From assembly GCA_949775045.1 (NCBI GenBank), contig OX459102.1, forward strand, positions 3,861,533 through 3,925,532: DNA of 64,000 nt, read 5' to 3'. The notes beneath the pieces were generated by a model that did no database searches, was not told the origin of the DNA, and worked only from the letters and a program-made list of their open reading frames with translations. A program made the position numbers and the translations under genes. Position 1 is the stretch's first letter; each line of letters opens with the position of its first letter. This document shows positions 12,407 to 23,412 of the stretch, one piece after another. Source of the stretch: Metridium senile. Taxonomy: Eukaryota > Cnidaria > Anthozoa > Actiniaria > Metridiidae.

Positions 12407-13332
12407 AAGAGTGACCACGAGTGAAAAAAATGAAAAAAATGAAAAAAATTGAAAAAAGAAAAAACAACCAAATAACGAAACAGTATAAAATAACAGATAT
12501 GGAAGCAATAGAAAAGAAAAATGAATTAAATTTAAAAATTAACAGAAAATTAAACATGAAATACTCATTTTGCTATATAATTCATTTTTTGATAAAAAAA
12601 AAAACCGCTCAACTAAGACTGTTACAGTTTTATTGTTACTATTAGATAATGTAGACATTGTTGCTGTTTTAATAGAGTACTAACACTACAACCGTGAAAC
12701 AACTTAACTAAATATTGTTAAATAATAGCAAAATCCTTTGTTTTTCGATTGTCTATTCTATTGTTTCTATTTTAGTTAGTGTATGTTTCACCGGTAAACT
12801 AGTTTTTACTGTGTAAATAATTATTTATTAATTAAATGGGCTCCGATCGATAGCAACTGAAATGAATGAATAAAGCTTTTAAAATATTTCTTGTAAAAAA
12901 TGTTTTTCTTTCATGTTTTCATTATTTTTCATTTTTCATTCAATTTTCATTTCTTTTACTCTTCATTAATTGTAGAAATATATCATTTCTTATGCTCTGC
13001 TAAGTTTTATATATATATAATTGTCGTCAAACTAATGAGATTTTTGCCCGACACTTTTACGTTTATTACAAGCCATTTGTTTTCGCGTCCTTTTGTTTAT
13101 CATTTGAATTGTTTGTTGTTATATCATTTCATGTTTAATTTTCTGTTAATTTTTAAATGTAATTCATTTTTCTTTTCTATTGCTTCCTTCCATATTTGTT
13201 ATTTTATACTGTTACGTTATTTGGTTGTTTTTCCTTTTTTTTCAATTTTTTTCCTTTTCTTTCTTTTTTCCATATTTTCATTTTTTCACTCGTGGTCACT
13301 CGTGGTCACTTGTGGTCACTCGAGGTCTCAAC
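12407..13332. mobile_element. Foldback element with GTGACCACGAGTG ends
   Basis: GAGTGACCACGAGTG near 12409 is mirrored by CACTCGTGGTCACTCG near 13290-13310. The arms (about 12409-12590 and 13095-13315) pair over A-rich/T-rich sequence containing ACGAAACAGTATAAAATAAC and its complement. The ends carry two to four tandem copies of the CACTCGTGGT unit. Reading frames in the T-rich arm are not genes. A fragment of the same family lies at 22866-22985. Confidence 0.7.
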
Positions 13333-13888
13333 AAAATCGTACAACATCAATATGGCAAAACAAATATAGCTTGGTATAGCAAAAAAAATATCCTGCAACA
13401 CTGGAGGGCGAAAAAAAAAAAAAAAAAAAAATTCGAGTGCACTGAAGATCTACCCATCCCCCCTACAAAAATCAAATGGTCCGTCTCTAATTAGAACAGC
13501 ATATTTCACTTAGTATCTCCTATTCACGACTATGTGGTCGGTCCGTATGAAAGTCCGATCTAGCCAGACCTCAATTAAGCGGCCTTCTATTTAATATACT
13601 TGGATAATTTTATACAAGGATACGCATATTTTTTTAAAGATTGGCTTTATACTATGTTTCATCTCATTATTGTACTACACCTCACAAAGCAAATCCAGTC
13701 ATACTTCAGTAGGACATCCTCCAAGTTTAAGGGGCAACCCATAGCATTTGACGCCGCTGATGAAATTTTTGAGGCAGCCACAGAAGAAGAGTTATACCAA
13801 TTAACGCGCAATGACATCATCGCCAAATCCCATTTCAGACATACAATCTTTGTCTAATGAGCGAGAAAGAAAATGGCTTCAAGCGCCT

Positions 13889-13935
13889 TAGGGGTGGACC
13901 ATTTGACTCAAAAGTCAAATGGTCCACCCCTTACA
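13889..13935. repeat. Palindrome of GGGGTGGACCATTTGACT
   Basis: A short perfect hairpin: AGGGGTGGACCATTTGAC meets its own reverse complement within 46 bp. Related ends recur at about 14205 and 14295-14320, so a family with this terminus has left several ends here. Confidence 0.7.
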
Positions 13936-14204
13936 ATGAAAACATTCACCGCCACCTGTGACTGTTTTGAAATTGACACAAGTTCCATTTTAGCCCCTGG
14001 GCTCAGACGCCCATACATCGCTCTTTTACGAGCATTCTTGCTTTCATGTCCTTGTGCGCAGTCCAAATAATTTGTCAAGTGTAAATACTGTACATTATGT
14101 AAATAGATGAAATAAGATATGGAATATAGACACTTGTTATAACATGTTACTGTTGCTCCATAGGATATATGTATATATTTTTATATATGTGTTGGATTGA
14201 CTAA

Positions 14205-14322
14205 GAGGCGGACCATTTGACTTTTGAGGGGGTGGTTATGGGGGTGGATGATTTGGTCCGCGCAGGAAGTTTTTTTTAAGCCCGCTCCCTCTCAAAAGTT
14301 AAATGGTCCACCCGGCCTAATT
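14205..14322. repeat. MITE-like inverted repeat, GCGGACCATTTGACTTTTGAG ends
   Basis: GGCGGACCATTTGACTTTT at about 14211 is mirrored by AAAAGTTAAATGGTCCACC at about 14296. Same family as the palindrome at 13889. Confidence 0.6.
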
Positions 14323-15554
14323 AGGCAAGAGAGTGAACTTTAGGGTTCGTGTGTCTAGACCGACTGTCGACAGTCGGCTCTCTAGATATGTGAAAATCTA
14401 CAATCGTCGAAAAAGTGGAAAATATCCTATGAAATTGGTAAGTTCTGTGATTTAACTATGTTATCTCAAATTCATGCGTGATTTCTAAAGACTGCGTATT
14501 ATTTGAAGTTTTGTGGAGTGATTGTACATTGTTTATGTAATTTTTTTTATTATTTAAATGTTTAATTATTAAAAGTCCGTCTGACCTCGTCTGATAAGAG
14601 TCATTAAATTGCTTCAAACAAAAACATATCCCTTGAATTTCCTACAAAACTCGATTCAAATGTAGGAAAGGTATGTAAAAATGATTATGCTAGGCATTTG
14701 TGGTAATGAAAGTCATTTTTCGAGCAGAAATAAATTTTCACCTCTTTTATGTTGTGAACTTGCGTGACAACAACAACAAGCGTGACGCGTAGATTTTTGA
14801 GATTATGACCTTTCAAACATCGATTCTCTGAATCGTATTTTCGAGTGGCCCCAAAATTTTATTAGCCATTTCGAAAGAAGACATATCCCTCGTCGTTTCA
14901 GAAGTATTTTTAGGTTCTAGATCGTCGTACCAGTGGAGATATTTTGATGCGAATTTTGCTATTTTTTTGTGTCGCCGAAGTTGCTTCAAAATCGAACAAA
15001 GTCAAAAATCTGTAAAATATTCCACTTTTGACTATTTCGATCAAGAAGCACTAAAAAAGCCCCAAATTCTATGTTCTTTTGAAGTATTAGCACAAAAGTT
15101 GTATTACTTTTGATATTCTTGAAGAAACGGACTTCGTTTGAGAGGTGGTATTCATAGCTAGAAATAGGCCCCAAAACGGCAAAAATCAAAATTGCCTTCG
15201 TTCTTAAAAAATAATCGCCCAATTTCTTATTGAGTTATATTGTGATAACTAGTACACCTAAGGCTATGATCTGACAAAGTTTGAAGATTTTTGATTTTCC
15301 AAGGTCTGCCGACGATGTTCGGTTATTACAGACCAGCTCTCTTAAACGATTTGTAAAACACGGACTGACACATAAATAACATTATCGAGTGTGCAGTCAA
15401 ATATTGATATTATTCTGTAGCGAATAATTGACGCCGTTAAAAATAAGCCCTCAAAGAGACATGCGACTACTGCTAGTTTTGATAATGTGAATTAAAAAGA
15501 AAGAAAGAAAGAAAGATTGAAAAAGAGAAGTTTGTAAAAGCGATGGTATTTTCT

Positions 15555-15760
15555 GGCATCCTGTGAACCACGGACTGGACTGGACCCAGAAAACACGGAC
15601 TGGACTGAGTCCGTGTTTTACAAATCGTTGTAAAACACGGACTCAGTCCGTGTTTTACAATGATTTGTAAAACACGGACTGACACATCAGATAAATAAGG
15701 TTATCAGATTAGTAACATGATAGAGTCACAGAACAACAACTACCGCTCACGGTCTCATGT
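15555..15760 (+). mobile_element. Extra left end of the Mutator-like family
   Basis: GGCATCCTGTGAACCACGG at 15555 starts a complete terminal arm, through the GTCCGTGTTTTACAA palindromes to the CTACCGCTCACGGTCTCA block. The window has three left ends of this family (10879, 15555, 17652) but only two right ends (17099, 21551), so one right end was lost. Confidence 0.75.
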
Positions 15761-16495
15761 GATTAAGTTCGATTAAATTCGGTAATCAGACAAAATCGAA
15801 CACTCACAATTTTTTTGGCTAATCGAACTTAATCGGGCATAATCGAACGTAACCTGCCGAGTTATTACATACGTACTGTTCCGTAATACAGTAGAGCTCG
15901 AATGTATTGTAGCAACTACACGCGTTTTTTAGCGTGTATTACACGCACTTTCTTGTTCCGAAAACTGCTGGTAGCTTCGAAGCGTGCACATTCGCGCACC
16001 TAATTGAGTACACTACTTTTCTTTTGTTATTTGTAAACTGTATTCCTTTAGTCTGACAAAGAGCAGATTTGCACGCTATAAAATCAAAATGAGTGAATTG
16101 TCATTGGAAGAAAGTTACACGAGATAGATCGAAGAAAGTTGCGAGGAAAATGTTTATATGATACCTTCTATCTGTACTCTACGTACACGAGTCAGTATGG
16201 TTGTATGTACATGTATAAACGTTTACATATACGAAATATCTTTGTTACAGTTTACATCACCAAAGAAATAAAACATATGTTGTTTAATGTGTACGTTTAA
16301 TTAGTTTTAAAACGCTTTAAAACAGTTTAAAACAGTTTGGAAGACAAAAATCGTAAATTCAAAAAAGTGTTCGATTATGTTCGGTAATCGGCTCACAAAA
16401 AAAATCCGGTTCGATTTTGTCTGATTATCCGTCATAATCGAACTTAATCGTTCGATTAAATTCGATTAAATTCGATTATCGAACTGTTCGATTAG
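15761..16495. mobile_element. Foldback element rich in TTCGATTA motifs
   Basis: GATTAAGTTCGATTAAATTCGG at 15761 and repeated TCGAACTTAATCG motifs to about 15852 are mirrored at about 16365-16495. The interior (about 15860-16360) has no gene. It interrupts the Mutator-like arm right after GGTCTCA. A target duplication could not be fixed. Confidence 0.6.
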
Positions 16496-17108
16496 CTACG
16501 TCGGGTCAATTTTGTCGTATTGCTGTCTAAATGAATCTTACATGTAAACCCATATGTATATAACGAATATTATACTTTATTGTGATCTTTTTCAAACTGC
16601 TTTTGTGTAGTTGTTATTGTAATTATTGGGTTGAAATTCAATTAATGTCTTACTGTGTGAAATCTGCATCAAAACGGAGTAAAATCTTTGTTTATTCGCT
16701 GACCAAGAAGTCAACTCTATTATTAAAAAATTCTTAATGCATGCACAAATTTTATCATTAAAATTTCGACTCAAAAATCCTAGATCTGCTTTAGCGTGAC
16801 ACTTGAGGTCAATGACTGTGTGACAAGCGGCGAGAAATATGTATTTTTGTCAAATTTTATATTTTGAGACCGTACGTGAGCGGTAGTTGTTGTTCTGTGA
16901 GTTGCGTTGCATTGTGTTATCTGTACGTGGCTATCATGTTACTAATCTGATAACCTTATTTATCTGATGTGTCAGACCGTGTTTTACAAATCGTTGTAAA
17001 ACACGGACTGAGTCCGTGTTTTACAACGATTTGTAAAACACGGACTCAGTCCAGTCCGTGTTTTCTGGGTCCAGTCCAGTCCGTGGTTTACAGTATGCCG
17101 AGAATTAT

Positions 17109-17651
17109 TACGCAAGATTACTGACTTTTTTAATTATTTGACACAGATTTCCCATTGAACTTTCAGTATATAGCTTTAAAATATAATTCACAAAGGGATC
17201 GATAACATAGTTTTTTTTTAATAATATTAAAAACTTCTAAAATAACACTTTAAAAAAACACAAGGTTTTATTAACTTACATCGGACATTTACATATGACG
17301 TACAATAAACCTTACACAAACTGTTAATCGTTATTAAACATTAAACATTGTTCTAAGAAATTTGAGATTTGCTATTGAAAGACTCGAGACTAGTGCTATT
17401 AAGAGAGACTTGTGCTAGACTCGAGTTTTGTGCGAAAAGATTCGAATCTTGTGCAAAAAGAAATAAAGGGCTTTTAGGCGGCTAAATTACCCTGCGAGCA
17501 GAGTCTCCTTTGCCTTCCCCGTGAGAGAGAAGGAGACAGGAAGGGAAAGGAGACTCTGCTGCTAAATCAGCATAATCAGAAACTTTTCAGTTAAGTAGAC
17601 CTTTATTTATCTAAACTAGGATAAATTAACAAATAAGTAGCATACATTTGC
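17109..17651. other. Spacer between two Mutator-like elements, with one hairpin
   Basis: No gene. A hairpin at about 17497-17563 has GCAGAGTCTCCTTTGCCTTC mirrored by GGAAGGGAAAGGAGACTCTGC. Confidence 0.6.
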
Positions 17652-18070
17652 GGCATCCTGTAAACCACGGACTGGACTGGACCCAGAAAACACGGACTGG
17701 ACTGAGTCCATGTTTTACAAATCGTTAACGATTTGTAAAACACGGACTGACACATCAGATAAATAAGATTATCAGATTAGTAACATGATAGAGTCACGTA
17801 CACATAACACAACGCAACGCAACTCACAGAACAACAACTACCGCTCACGGTCTCAAAATATAATATTTGACAAAAATACATATTTCTCGCTGCTTGTCAT
17901 ACAGTCATTGAGCTCAAGTGATGCGAGAGTGTCACGCTAAAGCAAATCTAGGATTTTCGTCGAAATTTTAACTGATAAAATTCGTGCAATTTTTTAACAA
18001 TAGAGTTGACCTCTTGATCAACGAATAAACAACGACCAAATTTTACTTCATTTTGATACAGATTTTAAAC

Positions 18071-19532
18071 GGGTGTCGGGAAAACACGGATACGGACCGT
18101 CCGTCGGCGGACCAACGGACCAACGGACCGGCGGACAGACGGACCGACGGACCGGTCCGTCGACGGACCATTTGGGAAAACGCGGACCAAAAAAAAAAAT
18201 AAATAAATAAATAAAAAAAAATAAAGATACAAAAAAATAAAGATACAAAAAAATAAAGATACAAAAAAATAAAAAAAATAAAAATGAAAAAGTAGATAAA
18301 AAAAACTTCCAAATATTTATAAAATGTTTCTTTACCCGAAAAAAATCAATAATTCAGAAGAATTAACCTATTAGTGAGTGTCCCACTGTGTTTCTCGATG
18401 CAACTCGAGGAATCGGGATACTTGAATTAGACTGAGAGACTTTTTCTGAGATTGTTTTCTCTTAATTAAACTGCAACAATCGAAACGACAAGCTAGTTCA
18501 CAAGCTGCCTGCATGCAAACAGAGTACGATTCATCTTGTGATGTCGAATGTGTATAATGTCAGTCATCACTTGATAAGACACGCACGTCCCTCTCTCAGT
18601 ACATAAATCTAGAATTATTCTCTGATTATTATAAAAGTTATTATAACATAGTACAGCCCGTGAATCTGACGCTGCGATTTGGATAGAGATAAATGCGTTA
18701 AACTGAAGTAAAGGCTGTTAGTTTTGATTATCATCCCTAAATAGATTTAATAAATTGAACTCAAGTATTAATAACGACATTTATCAGTTGTGTCATCAAA
18801 AGCTTTTATAAACTGACCTTGTTGACCTCCCACCATGAAATGACTGTGAATCTGAGGCTACGAATCTCAGGCCAGCTTCACTTTGGGCAATGAATGGGCT
18901 ACTATAATGATCGCTTGTTAAAATCCATTGATCTCAGCATCTTGAATGTGTTATCAAATTCGTTGAGTAATCAATATTCAATCGATCAATATTCTTATTT
19001 TAAGGCTTATGTACTGAGAGAGGGACGTGCGTGTCTTATCAAGAGTGATGACTGACATTATACACATTCGACATCACAAGATGATTCGTACTCTGTTTGC
19101 AGGCACCTTGTGAACTAGCTTGTCGTTTCGATTGTTGCAGTTTAAGAGAAAAAAATCTCAGAAAAAGTCTCTCAGTATAATTCACGTATCCCGATTCCTC
19201 GAGTCGCATCGAGAAACACAGTGGGACACTCACTAATAGGTTAATTCTTCTGAATTATTGATTTTTTTCGGGTAAAGAAACATTTTATAAATATTTGGAA
19301 GTTTTTTTTACCGTTTTATCTACTTTTTCATTTTTTTTTTTTGTATCTTTATTTTGTTGTATCTTTTTTTTTTTATTTATTTATTTTTATTTATTTAATT
19401 TTTTTTTTTTTTTTGGTCCGCGTTTTCCCAAATGGTCCGTCGACGGACCGGTCCGTCGGTCCGCCGGTCCGCCGGTCCGTTGGTCCGTTGGTCCGCCGAC
19501 GGACGGTCCGTATCCATCTTTTCCCGACACCC
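18071..19532. mobile_element. Foldback transposon with GGTCCG hexamer arrays, complete copy 1
   Basis: The ends are GGGTGTCGGGAAAACACGG (18071) and nearly its reverse complement (to 19532). GATTTTAAAC flanks both sides (18061-18070 and 19533-19542). Each arm is about 520 bp: terminus, an array of about a dozen CGGACC/GGTCCG hexamers, an A- or T-rich tract, then a conserved non-repetitive block ending near the AGAGAGGGACGTGCGTG motif. The unique centre is about 400 bp and has no open frame. The related sequence at 16620-16700 shows the empty site with a single GATTTCACAC, which supports true transposition. The duplication is 10 bp if the end is GGGTGTC, or 8 bp if it is CGGGTGTC. Confidence 0.9.
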
Positions 19533-21073
19533 GATTTTAAACAGTAAGACATTGAATTTCCACCCAATAAATACAATAACAACTACAAAAAAAGCGATTT
19601 CTTTTTGTTTTAGAAATAGATCACAATAAAGTATAATATTCGTTATACATATGGGTTTACATGTAAGATTTATCTAGACAACAATCCGATAATGATAAAA
19701 ATATCGTTTGAAGACCGAAAGAAACCATACCCAGAAATTCTCTACAGTCAGCGGTTCGGGGTAATTTCGCGGGCTCATACAGAACGTAAGCAATGCGCAC
19801 GCGCAAACAGAAAAAACAAAACAAAATGGCGTCTATTACATCTGACATTTTTTTTTTAATTTTGAAATTTGTAATTCGCGCCAAATAAACCCGCGAATTT
19901 TTCACCATAGGAACCCCAAAAGATTTTAGGCGAGGCTACTAAGCAAGAAAACAAGAAAACATGGCCGATCAAGTCGTGCAAATCGATTCTCTACGTTTCA
20001 AATGTAAAATATATCGACTTGAACTGTAAGTTTTACGCCTTGTGAGGTGAGAAAACAATGCAAAATTTCTCTAAAAGGGATTGAGACACTTGAAATGAAG
20101 AGTAGTTATCGTTTCTTGGCAAAAAATCGCGTTTATTGATGTGGTTTCAAGAGTAGATTGGTCTACATGAAAGGAATTCTCAACAGTAAATGTTCTTATC
20201 TGTGGCACCACGAAGAGGCAATGATGTTCAAGAACGCTATGGCGGCCTACAGCTATATTGGTGTCTTTTAAAACTGATTTTTGAACAACTTTGAACTTGA
20301 AAATACCATATTTTATATCGCAATATCAATGTCAATACATCGATGTACAATTTACGATTTGTGGACCTCAAAAGTTTGAAAGTTAAAGCGTTGTTTTAAG
20401 GACTTTATTATCACCAAGTGACAGTGGTTTCTAAAGAACTCTATGGCGGCTTATGGCTTTATCGGACTCTTTTTCATGTCCTTTTTTTGAACAACTTTGG
20501 ACTTCAAATTAACTTTTATTCTATCGCCATACGAAAGTTAAAACGTCAATCTACTGTTTACGATTTGTGGAAAAAGTGGAACATCGATAACAAAAGAAAT
20601 ATTTCAAGAATAAATAAAAGGTACATACATTTCTTTGTAATTTTTGTGTCTATTTCTGAATGAAACTAACTCGGCCAAATGGTCAATGCGCATGCGCGGC
20701 GCCATGCTGTATTAGATTTCTGGAAATGCATTAAAAAAACAATAACAAAAGTACAATATTATGTTCGGTCCGTTTACTTAAAGGTCGTAAAACTTCAAGC
20801 ATGAACGCGGGGATACGTAGCCGTGACAAATAGCCCCGTACATAGTTTTAAAAATGCATTCATGTCGTACCGTGTGTATACTACGAAGGGACACGCCGAG
20901 TTTTACCGCATCACAGCAGTATTTCTCGACCTTTTAACTAAAATATCAGTCCTCTGTATAGACATTTGTTGTCAACATACTATGAGCATAGATCGAGAAC
21001 AATAAAAAGTATAAAAACTAGACAGTTTTGTACAAACACTATAGCTGCAATGCATTGTGCTGATTAATTACTA

Positions 21074-21260
21074 AAGCCTGGTTTTCACTAGCGAGCTAAC
21101 ACAAGAGTTAATTTGATAGTGAAAACGAGACGTGGATAAGCGCAGGCGCAAAAACTATTTACTAGTGCCACGCGCGTGGTACAAGCGCAAAAAAGGAACT
21201 TTGTTGATATCTTGTTGATATCTTGCGCTTGCGCTTGCGTTATCACTGCGTCAGATGGTT
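21074..21260. mobile_element. Diverged MITE, AGCCTGGTTTTCACTAGCG family
   Basis: AAAGCCTGGTTTTCACTAGCG at 21074 and a GTGAAAACGAGACGTG core match the intact copy at 42389-42665; the right end near 21240-21260 is decayed. It lies inside element B. Confidence 0.65.
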
Positions 21261-21815
21261 TTCACGACGAAATATGTAAACTCTCGCATCACTTGAAATC
21301 AATGATCAGTGTGCCAAGCAGCGAGAAATATGTATTTTTGTCAAATATTATATTTTGAGACCGTGAGCGGTAGTTGTTGTTCTGTGAGTTGCGTTGCGTT
21401 GTGTTATGTGTACGTGACTCTATCATGTTACTAATCTGATAACCTTATTTATCTGATGTGTCAGTCCGTGTTTTACAAATCGTTGTAAAACACGGACTCA
21501 GTCCAGTCCGTGTTTTCTGGGTCCAGTCCAGTCCGTGGTTTACAGGATGCCTACATTTGCATATTGTTAGTGTCCTAGCGCCCTTGGCCATACATCTCTG
21601 TACGAAACCATTTTTCATGAAATTACAGTTAAAATGCGAAAGTGACATGCCGAAATCTCTGTGTATACTAAAAGTAAACACACCAAAATCTTCAGAATTT
21701 CATCGTCTAATCAAATCCGTGCGGGATTTTTACTGTTAGCGCATGTGCTAATCGATTCACTGCATTAAAGGAAGTACATAGTGAGCTCACAGCCGGTAAA
21801 AAGCAGTACTGATAC

Positions 21816-22174
21816 CACAGGGAGCCCAAGCTCATCACTTGTGATCTTTTACAGTAAATGTATGGAGTCGCGAGCTATCCTTTCGCTGTGCCTCAAATAT
21901 ACAATAATAAAAACTTTTTTTTACGTAAATAGTTATGTATAATTGTTTTCTAGTCTGTGACCGAGTTTTAGCTCAATTAGAGCGATTTTTATTTTCGTCA
22001 AAATCGCTCTAATTGAGCTAAAACTCGGTCACAGACTAGAAAACAATTATACACAACTATCTACGTAAAAAAAAAGTTTTTGTTATTGTATATTTGAGGC
22101 ACAGCGAAAGGATATCTCGCGACTCCATACATTTACTGTAAAAGATCACAAATGATGAGCTTGGGCTCCCTGTG
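21816..22174. mobile_element. Hairpin MITE, CACAGGGAGCCC ends, 7-bp target duplication
   Basis: The whole 359 bp is one inverted repeat with arms of about 175 bp and a tiny loop near 21995. CTGATAC flanks both ends (21809-21815 and 22175-22181). The terminus resembles the ends at 34020 and 52922, so it is a family. A palindrome this complete suggests a very recent event. Confidence 0.85.
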
Positions 22175-22181
22175 CTGATAC

Positions 22182-22865
22182 TAGATAACAGTGAGTCGAA
22201 CAAAACAGCAAAGTGACATTATTTTTTTATTGATCATCTGGCTCATAATAAACACACCAAATCAAAGCTAAAACATTGAAGATTAATAAACCGTGCGGGA
22301 CTCTTAACTTTTTCAGTTTTATATGTTTAAAAACTACTTCGCAGTCATTTTCTTGCAGTTTGGGCGAGACCGGAAATGACTCGGAGATCATAGTCGGTAA
22401 TTGGATACTGACTATTTCTTAACACATATTTTGCCATGAAAAACTTTGATATAACGTAGATTTTATTAGGTTCTTTCAACTAAGCATAAAGAAAGTATAG
22501 AGTCCCGTGCAAAATTCGAGGGTTTTGCCCTGTTGAGCTCAAAACGTGTATGGTTCCTGGTTCCAACTCCTATCGAGTTGTTGATAGTTCTGGTTGTTTT
22601 CTGGCGTTTTTTGCCCATGTTTATCACTCTTACGTCAAAAGTCAAACGTCGTTTTCCCACTTACATTATTGTCTTTTTAATTTCATAATGAAGGGACTAT
22701 TTATACTGCAATATTTACATCTATAAACACTCTTAAAAATTACACAAGGTCGTTTCGAAACATCGAATAAAACTACAAATCTTGTCATCCGATTAATTTC
22801 ATTAAACTAAAGGTTTAAAAACGAATTCAATACTGATGTCGTCTAAAACTCCTAACGAGTCAGAA
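22182..22865. other. No gene seen
   Basis: Unannotated sequence between two repeats; nothing recognised. Confidence 0.4.
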
Positions 22866-22985
22866 CACGAGTGGCCACGAGTAACCACAAGTAACCACGA
22901 GTGAAAAAAAAATGAAATAAACTAAAAACAATAAATAACAAAAATGAAAAAAACAAATGAAAATGAAAAAAGATATCTTTACAAG
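22866..22985 (+). mobile_element. Fragment of the GTGACCACGAGTG foldback family
   Basis: Tandem GAGTGGCCACGAGTAACCAC units followed by an A-rich stretch match the left arm of the element at 12407. The other arm is missing. Confidence 0.6.
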
Positions 22986-23064
22986 ATACTTTTTTCTGTT
23001 TTTGTTGTTGTTGTGTACTATATTTTATCAAGGTTAAAGCTGTGCTCGATATTTTTTTAATTAT

Positions 23065-23310
23065 TTAATGGTCCGTCCCTTAGTAATAATTAGAAATATA
23101 TCAAGGCGCTAAAATCAGATAAAAATATCATGTAAAGAATAAAGATCTTAAAGATATCAGAGCTTATTTAATTATAGCCTTTAGCCTTTTCTTTAATTAT
23201 CTACTGGTCCGTAAATATATCAAGGCGCGAAAATCAGATAAAAATTTAATGTAAAGAATAAAAGTTTTAGAGATACCACCACTTCTGTGATTATAGCCTT
23301 TAGCAAGCAA
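23065..23310. repeat. Tandem duplication (119-bp period) just upstream of the peptide gene promoter
   Basis: AAATATATCAAGGCGC occurs at 23094 and 23213, and the flanking sequence from a TGGTCCGT motif to TTATAGCCTTTAGC is repeated. The second copy ends about 30 bp before the TATA box, so the duplication may lie in the promoter region. Confidence 0.75.
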
Positions 23311-23339
23311 AAACGGTGTTAGTTCCCACGGTTGAAACG

Positions 23340-23347
23340 TATAAAAG
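23340..23347 (+). promoter_or_regulatory. TATA box of the cysteine-rich peptide gene
   Basis: TATAAAAG lies 73 bp before the first ATG at 23413, a normal spacing for a TATA promoter with a short leader. Confidence 0.7.
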
Positions 23348-23412
23348 CAGTAAGTGTTGTACCTTCGCTACTAGTGAAGTCGAAGAACACGACGAGTGAA
23401 TAAGGGTTATAT

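Larger units (their letters stand above)
11093..15341. mobile_element. 4.25-kb inverted-repeat element with TTAA target duplication
   Basis: The ends are GAGAGCTGGTCTGTAATAAC at 11093 and its reverse complement ending at 15341, with TTAA on both sides (11089-11092 and 15342-15345). The arms are about 870 bp (11093 to about 11967, and about 14425 to 15341) and nearly identical, down to a shared 78-codon frame that occurs once on each strand and is an arm shadow. TTAA duplication is typical of piggyBac and Kolobok elements. No transposase is visible, so it is non-autonomous. It sits inside the arm of element A and is therefore younger than that insertion. Confidence 0.85.
10879..17099. mobile_element. 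Mutator-like foldback element A, 9-bp target duplication, heavily nested
   Basis: The left end reads GGCATCCTGTAAACCACGG (10879) and the right end is its near reverse complement, ending at 17099. The 9-mer GAGAATTAT lies immediately outside both ends (10870-10878 and 17100-17108), an exact target duplication. The arms carry several copies of a palindrome built on GTCCGTGTTTTACAA. A 4249-bp TTAA element is inserted in the left arm, and an extra GGCATCCTG left end lies at 15555. Long inverted ends with 9-bp duplications fit the Mutator (MULE) superfamily, but no transposase is present, so the assignment rests on structure alone. Confidence 0.8.
17652..21551. mobile_element. Mutator-like foldback element B, 9-bp target duplication
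   Basis: The ends are GGCATCCTGTAAACCACGG (17652) and its exact reverse complement (to 21551), flanked by TACATTTGC at 17643-17651 and 21552-21560. The inverted arms extend about 280 bp, through GTCCGTGTTTTACAA palindromes and the CTACCGCTCACGGTCTCA block. The right half of element A is an inverted copy of this element's left part, so they are one family. A 1462-bp foldback element is inserted at 18071. Interior sequence (about 19690-21270) has no recognisable transposase. It includes a direct duplication (about 20225-20370 and 20425-20580, sharing CTATGGCGGC). Confidence 0.88.
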
